Below are positions 7,342 through 16,376 of a stretch of 64,000 nt of DNA, piece by piece (position 1 is the first letter of the stretch; every line of letters begins with the position of its first letter). The DNA lies in assembly GCF_024199845.1 (NCBI RefSeq), contig NZ_JANADO010000001.1, positions 4,402,001 to 4,466,000 of the forward strand. Reading direction: 5' to 3'. The notes beneath the pieces were generated by a model. That model did not search any database and was not told where the DNA came from. It saw only the letters and a list, made by a program, of their open reading frames with translations. Origin of the DNA: Bradyrhizobium sp. CCGB12 (GTDB lineage Bacteria > Pseudomonadota > Alphaproteobacteria > Rhizobiales > Xanthobacteraceae). A program made the position numbers and the translations under genes.

Positions 7342-10300
7342 CTACCCGCCCGCCCAGACATCCAGCACATACCGGTTCTTCGCGCCCATCTCCTCGATCC
7401 AGCGCGCAGCTGTGGCGGCATCGCTGCCGCTCTTCTCGCGATGGATTGCGACGAGCGCAGCCTTCACATCGGGCTCCATCTTGCTGCCATCGCCGCAGAC
7501 ATAGACGATCGCGCCCTGCTCAATCAGTGGCCACACCTTGTCCTTCTGCGCGGCAAGCACGTGCTGCACATAGGTCTTCGGCCCGTCCGCACGCGAGAAC
7601 GCCGTGAAGAGCTCGGTGACGCCACTTGCCGCCAATGCCTTCAGCTCGTCCGCGTAGAGAAAATCCTGGTCGGGATGGCGGCAGCCGAAGAACAGCATGG
7701 CTGGGCCGAGTGCGGCCCCCTTCGCCTTGCGCGCGGCGCGCTCCTGAAGGAAGCCGCGGAACGGAGCAAGTCCCGTGCCCGGGCCGATCATGATGATGGG
7801 CGCGGTTGGATCATCGGGAAGCCGGAAACCGGCCTTGGTCTCGCGCACGGTCGCATAGATGGCATCGCCCGCGCGACGGTTGGCGAGATAGTTCGAGCAG
7901 ATGCCCTTGTACGTGCCCCGCCCGGAAGCGGCAGGTCCCTCCACCACGCCGACGGTGACGCTGCAACGCACCGGGTCGACCGACGGCGAGGACGAGATCG
8001 AGTAATAGCGGGGCGCGAGCAACGAGAGCATTTCCAGGTAGACATGGAACGGCAGTTCGCAGGCAAGGTACTCGAGCAGCATGTCGAACACCGATTTGCG
8101 CCTCGCCAAAATCTCGGTGCGGTAACGCTCGAGCGTTTCAGGCTCCTCGCCGACGAAGGCCAGAAGCTTCGGCTTGGTGACCGGGCAGCGGGTGTGCTCG
8201 GCCATGGTCTGGATCTGCTTTCGGGTCGCCACTTGCTGCAACTCGACGAACTCGCTGAGCAGGCGTCCGACCGATACGGCATTGCCGACCGGCAATTGCG
8301 CGCGGCGGCCTTCGGCGACCTGAAGCCTGATCTGGTCGGCCGGCAGGAAGCCGAAGCGGCGGGCAACAGAATCCACCAGCGTCGGATCGTTGCGCGGGAC
8401 GACGCTTAGGTGATCGCCGACGCGATAAGTGATGTTGGCCGGCAGTTGCACCTCGATGTGGCGCGTCGAGCGCTCCGACGGATTGGACCCGCTCCTGTTC
8501 TGGAGTTCGTCGTTGACCAGCACCTTCATCGCGACCGCACCGCCCTGGGCCACGATGGTGTTGACGGCGGTCACCGCAACAGGCTCGATCGCGTAGAGCG
8601 GATCGTCCTCCGCGGTCCGGGTAAAATTCCAGTCGATGCCGAATTCCTTGGTCGCGACCTGCGCCGCCGCGGGGAACCATTTCTGGAACTGGCCGTCGAG
8701 ATCGCTGCGTGCATCGCCCTCGCCGCGCGGATAAACCGCGCGCGCACCGTGCTTCGACAATTGCTCGTCGATGAAGCGCGGCACCGATTGATAGGTCGCG
8801 GCCCAATCGCTGTTGCCGCAGCCAAACACGGCGTAGCGCACTTTGGCAAAGGCATCCTTCGGCAGATCGTCACCCAGCCATTTGACGAACTGGGTCGCAT
8901 TGTCAGGCGGCGCGCCGTTGTAGGAGGCGCAGATGATGAGTACGCCCCCCTCCTGCGGCAGGTTGCCGACGTAATCGTCAAGCGGGCCAAGGTGCACGGC
9001 AAAGCCGTTGATCTCGGCGAGGTCGGCCATGCGCGTTGCGAGCTCCTCGGCGGTACCGAGATTGGAGCCGTAGAGCACCAGCATCGGCGTGTTGTGGCCG
9101 GGCCGTGTCGTCGGTTGGCGCGGCGCCTTCGGCCCTGAAGCCGTCGCCACCACGGGCCCACCATAGGCACCGCGCTCGCGGTCGGCGCGCGGGCGCACCT
9201 TGATCTTGAAGCCTTCCGGCTTCATCGTCAGGGTTTCCTTCAGGTGCATCTGGTAGCGCTGGTGGTCAATCAGCTTGAAGCGCTGGAGGATCATGCCGAG
9301 CGCGAGCGCAGCCTCGTGCATGGCGAAGCCGCGCCCGATGCAGGCGCGCTGGCCGTTGCCGAACGGCTTCCAGGCATTGAGCGGCCGCTTGGCTTCCGCC
9401 TCGCGGCTGAAATTCTCGGGATCGAAGGCATCGGGGTTCGGCCCCCAGACTGAGGGATCGCGATGCAGCGCGGTCACCAGGATGGTGGTGAAGGTGCCCT
9501 TCCTGAGCCTGTACTTACCGCCGCCGATGGTTTCGTCGCTCAGCGGGGAGATGCCATAAGCCGGCGCCGGTGGCCACAGCCGCAGAGCCTCTTTGAGGAT
9601 CTGCGTGATGTAGGTGAGCTGCGTCACCTGCTGATAGGTCGGCTTCGCATTGACATCGGGACCGAAGACACGGTCGACCTCGTCATAGGCCTTCTTGAGA
9701 ATGTCCGGATGCTTGAGCAGCGCATAGAGCGTGTAGGACAGCAGGCCGCTGGTGGTCTCGTGACCCGCGATCAGGAAGGTGTTGATCTGGTAGCGGATGT
9801 TGATGTCGTCGAGCTGCTCGCCGGTCGAACGGTCGACGCCCGTCATCATCGCGGACAGCATATCCTTCTTGTCGTCGATCCCCTCGGCACTCTTGCGGCG
9901 CTCGGCGATGATCTCGTCGACCATCTTGTTCATGAAGGCGACGTCTTCGGCGAGCGTCTTGCGCCGCTTCTGCATCCAGATCTGCTCGAACGGAAGGCCG
10001 CGCGTCATCATGATGGTTTCGAGCGAGCGCACCAGCGACTCGACGAAGGGATGGTAGTCGCGCCGGTAGAACGAGTTGAAGCGATACTCGAAGCCGCACA
10101 GGCCGATCGTGTCGAGCGTCAGCGCGGTCATGTCGTGGACGACGTCGATCTCGTCGTCGGCGTTGAGGCGCTCCCATTTGTGGACCAGCTGCTCGGCGAT
10201 ATCGACCATGCTCGGGTGGTACGACTGCATGGCGCGGTTGCCGAACGGCTGCAGCAGGATGTTGTGCGCCTTGCTCCAGTTCGGCTCTTTGGTATCGGCC

Positions 10301-10578
10301 GTGAACAGGCCATCGCCGCCGACCGCACGCACGCGCCGCAGCGCACCGCGCACCGTCTTGTCGAACCGCTTCTCGTCGGAGAGCTCGTCGACGAGATCGT
10401 GGCCGGAGACGACGACGATCGGCGAGCCCATCATGTCGAGCCAGAAGATCGGACCGAGCTCCTTGGCCAGCCGCGTCAGGTGCTGCACGGGGGCGGCCGA
10501 GTCCAGCGACAGCATGTTGCCGACCACCGGCTTGGTCGGTGGATGCGGAATCGGATCCAGTCGGTTCTTGGATGACAT
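7342..10578 (-). CDS. self-sufficient cytochrome P450-NADPH reductase fusion (CYP102 type)
   Basis: Product of 1078 residues that joins a P450 heme domain (about 1-460), a flavodoxin-type FMN domain (from MLVLYGSNLGTAEEL, about 499-645) and an FAD/NADPH reductase domain. Heme-domain landmarks are AGHETTS 271-277 (O2 activation), E330-x-x-R333, and FGNGQRACIG with heme-ligand Cys413. The reductase has RYYSISSSP (FAD) and GPGTGLAPFRGF (NADPH) and ends in DVWAGG. The family, typified by P450 BM3, hydroxylates or epoxidises fatty-acid-like chains using NADPH alone. The Phe above the heme is kept (F92, GDGLFT) but the BM3 carboxylate-anchoring pair R47/Y51 is replaced by S52/V56. The start MSSKNR is chosen because GGGGAAG precedes it; the longer frame enters a repeat. 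An epoxide-hydrolase-like gene lies just upstream. Confidence 0.93.
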   Translation of the reverse strand: MSSKNRLDPIPHPPTKPVVGNMLSLDSAAPVQHLTRLAKELGPIFWLDMMGSPIVVVSGHDLVDELSDEKRFDKTVRGALRRVRAVGGDGLFTADTKEPNWSKAHNILLQPFGNRAMQSYHPSMVDIAEQLVHKWERLNADDEIDVVHDMTALTLDTIGLCGFEYRFNSFYRRDYHPFVESLVRSLETIMMTRGLPFEQIWMQKRRKTLAEDVAFMNKMVDEIIAERRKSAEGIDDKKDMLSAMMTGVDRSTGEQLDDINIRYQINTFLIAGHETTSGLLSYTLYALLKHPDILKKAYDEVDRVFGPDVNAKPTYQQVTQLTYITQILKEALRLWPPAPAYGISPLSDETIGGGKYRLRKGTFTTILVTALHRDPSVWGPNPDAFDPENFSREAEAKRPLNAWKPFGNGQRACIGRGFAMHEAALALGMILQRFKLIDHQRYQMHLKETLTMKPEGFKIKVRPRADRERGAYGGPVVATASGPKAPRQPTTRPGHNTPMLVLYGSNLGTAEELATRMADLAEINGFAVHLGPLDDYVGNLPQEGGVLIICASYNGAPPDNATQFVKWLGDDLPKDAFAKVRYAVFGCGNSDWAATYQSVPRFIDEQLSKHGARAVYPRGEGDARSDLDGQFQKWFPAAAQVATKEFGIDWNFTRTAEDDPLYAIEPVAVTAVNTIVAQGGAVAMKVLVNDELQNRSGSNPSERSTRHIEVQLPANITYRVGDHLSVVPRNDPTLVDSVARRFGFLPADQIRLQVAEGRRAQLPVGNAVSVGRLLSEFVELQQVATRKQIQTMAEHTRCPVTKPKLLAFVGEEPETLERYRTEILARRKSVFDMLLEYLACELPFHVYLEMLSLLAPRYYSISSSPSVDPVRCSVTVGVVEGPAASGRGTYKGICSNYLANRRAGDAIYATVRETKAGFRLPDDPTAPIIMIGPGTGLAPFRGFLQERAARKAKGAALGPAMLFFGCRHPDQDFLYADELKALAASGVTELFTAFSRADGPKTYVQHVLAAQKDKVWPLIEQGAIVYVCGDGSKMEPDVKAALVAIHREKSGSDAATAARWIEEMGAKNRYVLDVWAGG

Positions 10579-10610
10579 TGAATGCGCTTCCCCCTGATCG
10601 GTATTCAACG

Positions 10611-10700
10611 CCGTCATTGCGAGCGAAGCGAAGCAATCCAGAATGTGCCAGCGGTTACATATCTGGATTGCTTCGTCGCTTCGCTCGTCGCAATGACGGG
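10611..10700. repeat. palindromic intergenic repeat, family A copy 2
   Basis: Begins CCGTCATTGCGAGCGAAGCG and ends CGTCGCAATGACGGG, with AAGCAATCCAG and CTGGATTGCTT as inner arms. It fills nearly the whole gap between the epoxide-hydrolase-like gene and the P450 fusion and may end or process a common transcript. Confidence 0.9.
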
Positions 10701-11696
10701 CTAGCCAAACCGCCTTCTACGCCATTCGATCAGCTTGGCGCTGACCTCTTCCGGCTTCTCCTGCTGCGTCCAATGGCCGCTGTCGCGGACCAGATATTTT
10801 TCGAGATCGGGAATCAGCTTGTCCATGCCATCGGCGGAAGATGGCGGCAGCACCGCGTCGTTCTCTGCCATGATCATCAGCGACGGCACGCGCACCGTAT
10901 GATCGAGCCCTTCGGCGCGCGTCCAGTTGCGCGACATGTTGCGGTACCAGTTGATGCCGCCGGTGAAGCCGGTCCGGGTGAAGTTGTCGACGAACACCTG
11001 CTTCTCTTCCGGCGACAGGATCGGTGTACGCGGATCGTGCTTCGCGTCATAGGCGGCGATCATTTGCGGAAACGCCAGATTGACGCGCGGCGAAGCGCCG
11101 ACGCCGGCAACCACTTCCTCGGCCGGCGCATCGGGCGGGCGTGGCGCCGGCTTGCGCATGAACGCATCGAAAGTCTGTTCGACGCGACTGCCGAAAATCC
11201 TGTCGGGCTCCCGCGCGGGATCCTGGAATTGCACGATGTACATCTTCTCGCCGAAGCGCGCGCGCAGGAGCTCGATCGGGTCAGCCCAGGCACGGTTGGT
11301 ATGAGGCGTGTTGATGCCGACCACCCCCGCAACCCGCTCGAGATGCCGCAACGGCATCTGCCAGACGATGAAGCCGCCCCAGTCGTGACCGACGAAGATC
11401 GCCTTGTCGATGGCAAGATGATCGAGGAGTCCGACGAGGTCGCCGGTCAGGTGCTCGATGTCGTAGGTCTCGACCGGCTCGGGCCGGTCGGTCGCGCCAT
11501 AGCCACGCTGATCCGGCGCAATCACGCGGATCCCGGCCTCGCTCAGCGCCTTGATCTGGTGACGCCAGGAGAAGGCGAGCTCGGGCCAGCCGTGGCACAG
11601 CACGACCGGCGGGGTGTCCGTCACCGGACCCGCCTCGTAATAGCCCATGCGGATTCCGTTCGTCTGCACGAACTTGAGCGGCGGCATTTCAATCAT
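10701..11696 (-). CDS. epoxide hydrolase-like alpha/beta hydrolase
   Basis: Product of 331 residues. The oxyanion motif HGWPE, the nucleophile elbow GHDWGG with an Asp instead of Ser, a lid containing INWYRN, the acid strand SLMIMAENDAVLP and the terminal His in RDSGHWTQQE are those of soluble epoxide hydrolases and haloalkane dehalogenases; HGWPE favours epoxide hydrolase. Water would open an epoxide to a diol. The start MIEMPP has AGGAC upstream; the 36-residue longer frame has no support. Its place directly upstream of the P450 fusion, in the same orientation, suggests that it handles epoxides the P450 may form, although a repeat separates the two. Confidence 0.85.
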   Translation of the reverse strand: MIEMPPLKFVQTNGIRMGYYEAGPVTDTPPVVLCHGWPELAFSWRHQIKALSEAGIRVIAPDQRGYGATDRPEPVETYDIEHLTGDLVGLLDHLAIDKAIFVGHDWGGFIVWQMPLRHLERVAGVVGINTPHTNRAWADPIELLRARFGEKMYIVQFQDPAREPDRIFGSRVEQTFDAFMRKPAPRPPDAPAEEVVAGVGASPRVNLAFPQMIAAYDAKHDPRTPILSPEEKQVFVDNFTRTGFTGGINWYRNMSRNWTRAEGLDHTVRVPSLMIMAENDAVLPPSSADGMDKLIPDLEKYLVRDSGHWTQQEKPEEVSAKLIEWRRRRFG

Positions 11697-11719
11697 TGCG
11701 AACGTCCTGAATAAATTTC

Positions 11720-13270
11720 TTATTCCGCGGCGCCCTTGACGTCGGTCGCCCGCGGCGCGTAGGCCGCCTCCAGTGCGGCAAACTCCTCCGGCAGCATGTC
11801 GCACATCACCTGCACGTGCGGGATGATGTTGGCGCCGACGATGAAGCCGAAATCGAGCTGGTCGCGATAACTCTGCACGGTGATGTTGAGCGCCTGCCCG
11901 TGTGTCGAGATCGACACCGGGAAGATGTGCAATAGCTCGGCACCAGCAGCATAAAGCGTCTGCCGCGGTCCTGGCACGTTGGACACCGTGATGTTGGCGG
12001 CCGGCGGCAGCACGTCCGAGAGGTTCGAGCGGCTGTAGAGCAAGGCCAGGATCTGCACCATGATCGGCGCGCCCAGCATCGAGATGTTGGAGACCTGCGG
12101 CATGAGCGCGCGCAGCGGATGCGACATCTCCTTGGATTTGGTCGATTGCGCGATGATCGCTTCCAGTCGCGCCTTGGGATCGTCGACGTTGGTCGCAATC
12201 GCGCAGATCATGCCGAACACTTGGTTGTTGGCCTCGGTGTTGCCCTCCTCGCGTAGCGAGATCGGCACGGCGGCAGTCAAGGATTTCGCCGGCAGCGTAC
12301 CGTATTGCTGGAGATAGCGGCGGACCACGCCGGAGGCGAGCGCCAGCACGACGTCGTTGAGCTTGCCGCCGGCCTGCTTGGCCAGCGCCTTCGCCCGCGA
12401 CAACGAGATCGACACACCGGCGAAGCTGCGCTCCGACGAAATCGTCTTGTTGAGCAAGGTCGGCGGCGACACCATGCTGGCAAGGCTCTCGCGCGACTTG
12501 GGATCGGCGACCTTGCCGAGCACGTCGGACACGCTCTTGAGCACGGTCGGGATGTTGCCGGCAAAGCGCACCGCGCTCTCGATCTGGTACATCGCATTGT
12601 CGAACAGAATCGAGCCGATGTCGCTCTTGCCGGTGCGGGGCAGTTGCAGGTTCTTCGCGGCGGCCGATGCATCGAGCGGCTGGCTGAAGAGCTGCTGATA
12701 GGAATCGAGCAGGTTCGCAGCGATGTCGCGCGGCTCCTGCCCGGGCTTGGCTCCTGCCGTCGGCGGATCGACCTTCCGCGGGATCGGCGAGATATCGTAG
12801 ATCATGTTGGTCAGCGCCGCCCCGGCGCCGCCGTCGATGGCGGCATGGTGCATCTTCGAATAAAGTCCGACCTCGTTGTCCTTCATGCCTTCGAACACGT
12901 AGAATTCCCAGAGCGGGCGGGCGCGGTTCAAGAGCTTGGCGTGCATCCAGCCGACGATGCGCTCGAGCGTGGCGCGGTCGCGCGGCTGCGGCAGGCTGGC
13001 GCGGAAGATGTGACGATCGATGTCGAACTGGTCGTCCTCGACCCAGGAGGGATGATCGATGTCGAGCGGCGCCTTCTCCAGCCGCGCCTTCAGGATCGGC
13101 GCAATGTGCAGGCGCGAGACGATCATCGCCTTGAAGTCTTCGAAGAAGTCGCCCTTGTAGTCGTCAGGCAGGCGGAAGATCGCCATGCTGCCGACATGCA
13201 TCGGCATTTCCGGCGTTTCCAGATAGAGAAACGACGCGTCCAGCGACGACAGCTTCTTACCGTCAGCCAT
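11720..13270 (-). CDS. wax ester synthase / diacylglycerol acyltransferase (WS/DGAT)
   Basis: Product of 516 residues, normal for the bacterial bifunctional WS/DGAT family. The catalytic motif HHxxxDG is seen as H141-H142-A-A-I-D-G147, and PLWEFYVFEG precedes it as in the family. The C-terminal half has the NISMLGAPIMVQ, NITVSNVPGP and YAAGAELLHIFPVS stretch of the second domain. The enzyme esterifies acyl-CoA with long-chain alcohols or diacylglycerol, making wax ester or triacylglycerol at the membrane. The stop lies 23 bases upstream of the epoxide-hydrolase-like start, so the two may be co-transcribed. Together with PHA synthase it suggests capacity for two storage-lipid types. Confidence 0.9.
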   Translation of the reverse strand: MADGKKLSSLDASFLYLETPEMPMHVGSMAIFRLPDDYKGDFFEDFKAMIVSRLHIAPILKARLEKAPLDIDHPSWVEDDQFDIDRHIFRASLPQPRDRATLERIVGWMHAKLLNRARPLWEFYVFEGMKDNEVGLYSKMHHAAIDGGAGAALTNMIYDISPIPRKVDPPTAGAKPGQEPRDIAANLLDSYQQLFSQPLDASAAAKNLQLPRTGKSDIGSILFDNAMYQIESAVRFAGNIPTVLKSVSDVLGKVADPKSRESLASMVSPPTLLNKTISSERSFAGVSISLSRAKALAKQAGGKLNDVVLALASGVVRRYLQQYGTLPAKSLTAAVPISLREEGNTEANNQVFGMICAIATNVDDPKARLEAIIAQSTKSKEMSHPLRALMPQVSNISMLGAPIMVQILALLYSRSNLSDVLPPAANITVSNVPGPRQTLYAAGAELLHIFPVSISTHGQALNITVQSYRDQLDFGFIVGANIIPHVQVMCDMLPEEFAALEAAYAPRATDVKGAAE

Positions 13271-13315
13271 AATTCCCTCCGCTAATTTCGACGGGCGCCT
13301 TGGTCGCGCTTCTCG

Positions 13316-14116
13316 TCAGGCCGATACTGCCTGTTCCGGCGGGGCATATGCAATGGCAAACGGCCCGGCCCGGTCAAATGGCCAAAACTCCCCCTCCGGT
13401 TGCGCCAGGCGGTCCGCCACGGCCCATAGCGCCGCGGGGTTCACTCCGAGCCCGATATGGCTCGCCAGGTGCACTTCGATGTTCTCGGCGCGGTCGGAGG
13501 GACGGAGCAGGCAGGTTCGCCAGTTCACGACACCGTCGGCGCGCGAATAGATCGACGTCGCCGGCACCGGCAGGTCCCCGGCGATCGCCTCGCGCAGTTC
13601 GGCCAAGTCCCCGACGCGCTCGCCGGACAGTGCCTCGTAGAGCCGCGTGGCGTTGGTCGCCCGCACATCGTTGGCGAAAGGACTGCCGAGCGTAACGACA
13701 TAACGCACCATGTCCGGCGCCTGGAGCGCGAGATCGCGGGCATAGACGCCGCCGAGGCTCCATCCGACCAGGCTGACCTTGCGCCCCGTGGCGGCGTGGA
13801 TCTCGGCCAGGCGCCTGCGCAGCGCATCCCGCATCCGTGCCAGCCCGCCGAGATTGCGGCCCATCCGCCAGGCATGTGCCTCATAACCGAGCTCGCTAAG
13901 ATAGCGCCGCATCGGTGCCATCGAGAGATCGCTGGCGAGGAAGCCCGGCAGCGCCAGCACCGGATGGCCGTCGCCCCTCGGCGCGCGCATCAGCAGCGGT
14001 GACAGCAGCAGGCTCGCATTGAATTCGAACAGACCGCGGGCCTCGGCAAGCAGCAGGCCGAGGGCCGGCGGACGAAGCCGGCCTGAATCAGGCATCCCGT
14101 CCGGCCCGGACGACAC
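13316..14116 (-). CDS. alpha/beta hydrolase, paralogue of the edge gene
   Basis: Product of 266 residues if the GTG at 14114-14116 is used; an ATG seven codons later (14095) is also possible. GTG is preferred because it overlaps the upstream TAG as TAGTG. Core elements are HPVLALPGFLASD, the nucleophile elbow GWSLGG, VVTLGSPFAN, IYSRADGVVNW (acid) and ASHIGLGVNP (His). The layout resembles small lipase/esterases that act on acyl esters. It shares several blocks with the hydrolase at 1-353, so the two are paralogues some 13 kb apart in the same orientation. It is coupled to the DUF6489-like gene. Confidence 0.78.
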   Translation of the reverse strand: MSSGPDGMPDSGRLRPPALGLLLAEARGLFEFNASLLLSPLLMRAPRGDGHPVLALPGFLASDLSMAPMRRYLSELGYEAHAWRMGRNLGGLARMRDALRRRLAEIHAATGRKVSLVGWSLGGVYARDLALQAPDMVRYVVTLGSPFANDVRATNATRLYEALSGERVGDLAELREAIAGDLPVPATSIYSRADGVVNWRTCLLRPSDRAENIEVHLASHIGLGVNPAALWAVADRLAQPEGEFWPFDRAGPFAIAYAPPEQAVSA

Positions 14117-14373
14117 TATTTCTTCTTGTCGCCGCTGCGCGGTCCGCCGAGGCCGGCCATCGCGACGAACATGTCCTGAAACCGCTCGGCGAGCTTCGGA
14201 TCGAAGGTGAACCAGCTCTGGATCAGCGATTCCGGCGAAACCTTCTCGATGTTGCTCAGCACCTGCTGCTGCAGCTTGTCCATCACCGCCGTCTGCATCG
14301 GAGCCACATCGGGCAATCCGAAGAACTGGCGGGCCTCAAGGGGGGTGCAGTCGATTTCGATGTTAACCTTCAT
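14116..14373 (-). CDS. small DUF6489-like protein
   Basis: Product of 85 residues beginning MKVNIEIDCTPLEARQFFGLPDV, a start I recognise from the DUF6489 family of proteobacterial proteins without known function. It is soluble, with a probable beta-strand then helices, and ends in GGPRSGDKKK. The ATG at 14371-14373 has a strong GGAGGGG just upstream; the longer frame to 14643 has neither RBS nor conserved sequence. Its stop overlaps the start of the downstream hydrolase (TAGTG), so both are probably made from one message. Confidence 0.72.
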   Translation of the reverse strand: MKVNIEIDCTPLEARQFFGLPDVAPMQTAVMDKLQQQVLSNIEKVSPESLIQSWFTFDPKLAERFQDMFVAMAGLGGPRSGDKKK

Positions 14374-14676
14374 GTCCCCTCCGGATGAGATTCGAGCGGC
14401 CTGTCGCAGTATCGCCGCGAGTTGTGGTGCGACGCAAGCGACCTGATGGCGGCGCGACATGTCCCGAGCCGCAATCGGCCGAATATGGTCAACCAAAGTC
14501 GAAAGCCGCAGGCCTCCATGCCAGGTGGCACGATCAACATTGCTGCACAGCGGTGCAACTTGGCGCGTTCTTTGCTGGAATGACGCTTGCACGGGTCGAT
14601 AACTCTGGGCAACATGGATTAATCGGCCGGCCGAACAAATCAAAAATCACCGGCACGGCAGCGGAGAGGGTCAAGA
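14374..14676. other. divergent intergenic region
   Basis: 303 bases between the DUF6489-like gene (minus) and the first peptide-binding protein (plus). It must hold the promoters of both transcription units. GGAGAGGG stands just before the plus-strand start. I see no repeat family, RNA gene or clear operator in it. Confidence 0.6.
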
Positions 14677-16272
14677 ATGTCAGTAGGTCGAAGTCTGTTT
14701 GCGGCGACGCTCGCCGGTACGTTTGCATTGACGGTCTCTCCGGCGTCCAGCCAGACGCTGCGTTATGCCAACCAAGGTGACCTGAAGTCGCTCGATCCCT
14801 ATACCCTCAACGAGAGCACCACCCACGCCCATCTGAGTCACGTCTATCAAGGCCTCACCGCCCGCGACAAGGACCTCAAGATCATTCCGGCGCTGGCGGA
14901 AAGCTGGGAAACTCCGGAGCCGACCCGCTGGCGCTTTCATTTGCGCAAGGGCGTGAAATTCCACAACGGCGATCCCTTCACCGCCGACGACGTGCTGTTC
15001 TCCGCCGATCGCGTCCGCAAGAAGGGGTCAAATATGCAGACCCGCCTTGCGCCCGACGTCAAGGTGGTCAAGGTCGACGACTACACCGTCGATTTCGTCC
15101 TGCCCTCGCCCAATCCCATCCTGCATAACTCGTGGGATGTCTGGTACATCATGGACAAGAAATGGGCGGAGGCGAACAACGTCGTCGATCCGACGCCGGT
15201 GGCGGCGACCACGCCGAGCTACGCCTCGCTCCACGAGAACGGCACCGGCCCCTTCATCATCGAAAGCCACCAGCCCGGCGTGAAGACCGTGTTCAAGGCC
15301 AACCCCAATTACTGGGGCAAGATGGAAGGTAATCTGAAGGAGATCATCTTCACCCCGATCGCCTCCGATGCCACCCGCGTCGCCGCACTGCTCTCCGGCG
15401 AAGTCGACGTCATCGAGCCGGTGCCGATCCAGGACATCTCCCGCGTCGATTCAAGCCCGAATGCCCAGGTGCTGAAGGGGCCGGAGCTGCGCACCATCTT
15501 CATCGGCTTCGACCAGACCCGCGACGAACTGCTCTACTCCAACATCAAGGGCAAGAACCCATTCAAGGACGTCCGCGTCCGCGAGGCCTTCTACAAGGCG
15601 ATCGACATCGAGCTGATCAAGAAGCGCGTGATGCGCGAGCTGTCAACGCCATCGGCGCTGATGATCGCGCCGGAATTGTTCGCGCTGTCCAAGGAGTTCA
15701 CGAGGCCGAAATTCGACCCTGATGGAGCCAAGAAGCTCCTGACCGAGGCCGGTTATCCCGACGGCTTCGAGGTCACGATGGACTGCCCGAACGATCGGTA
15801 CGTCAACGACGCGGCGATCTGCCAGGCGGTCGTCGGCATGCTTGCCCGCATCGGCGTCAAGATCAATTTGCTGGCGCAGCCGAAGGCGCAATACTTCGCC
15901 AAGGTGCTGAAACAGGGCGGCTACCAGACCTCGTTCTATCTGCTGGGCTGGACGCCGAGCACGATGGATTCCCACAACGTGCTCTATGACATCATGGGCT
16001 GCCGCGACGATGCCAAATCCTCGCGCGGTGAGGCCAATCTCGGCGGCTACTGCAACAAGGAGTTCGACGCCATCACCGACAAGGTGCTGGTCGAAACCGA
16101 CACCGCCAAGCGCAACCAGCTGATCAAGCAGGCCTACGAAATCAGCATCAAGGACTGGGCCTACATCCCGCTGCACCAGCAGGCACTGGCCTGGGGCGTA
16201 TCGAAAAAGGTCAACCTGCCGCAACGCGCCGACAATCTGGTCATGTTCCATTGGGCGACCAAAAAGGAATAG
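14677..16272 (+). CDS. peptide/nickel ABC transporter substrate-binding protein (family 5)
   Basis: Product of 531 residues with a Sec signal peptide ending near SPASS-QTLRYA, so it is periplasmic. The family signature is present: LAESWETPEPTRWRFHLRKGVKFHNGDPFTADDVLFS, followed by GTGPFIIESHQPG and VREAFYKAIDIELIKK. Family 5 proteins bind oligopeptides, dipeptides or similar solutes and deliver them to a DppBC-like permease. It heads an operon with two permeases and two ATPases in the order binding protein-B-C-D-F. A hairpin with a T-rich tail follows it at 16288-16326 and may lower expression of the downstream permeases relative to the binding protein. Confidence 0.9.
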   Translation: MSVGRSLFAATLAGTFALTVSPASSQTLRYANQGDLKSLDPYTLNESTTHAHLSHVYQGLTARDKDLKIIPALAESWETPEPTRWRFHLRKGVKFHNGDPFTADDVLFSADRVRKKGSNMQTRLAPDVKVVKVDDYTVDFVLPSPNPILHNSWDVWYIMDKKWAEANNVVDPTPVAATTPSYASLHENGTGPFIIESHQPGVKTVFKANPNYWGKMEGNLKEIIFTPIASDATRVAALLSGEVDVIEPVPIQDISRVDSSPNAQVLKGPELRTIFIGFDQTRDELLYSNIKGKNPFKDVRVREAFYKAIDIELIKKRVMRELSTPSALMIAPELFALSKEFTRPKFDPDGAKKLLTEAGYPDGFEVTMDCPNDRYVNDAAICQAVVGMLARIGVKINLLAQPKAQYFAKVLKQGGYQTSFYLLGWTPSTMDSHNVLYDIMGCRDDAKSSRGEANLGGYCNKEFDAITDKVLVETDTAKRNQLIKQAYEISIKDWAYIPLHQQALAWGVSKKVNLPQRADNLVMFHWATKKE

Positions 16273-16287
16273 CGTCGGTTAAATACG

Positions 16288-16326
16288 AGGTCCCGGCAGC
16301 ACCAGGCTTCCGGGACCTTTCCTTTT
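16288..16326 (+). terminator. intra-operon hairpin with T-rich tail (attenuating terminator)
   Basis: AGGTCCCGG pairs perfectly with CCGGGACCT (16288-16296 and 16310-16318) and is followed by TTTCCTTTTCC. It lies 15 bases after the binding-protein stop and before the first permease gene. This is the usual place for partial termination or 3'-end protection in ABC importer operons. Confidence 0.7.
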
Positions 16327-16376
16327 CCGGCTGACAAAGACGTCGGCTAGAAGCCCACTCAAGGAAAGTGGAAGGA

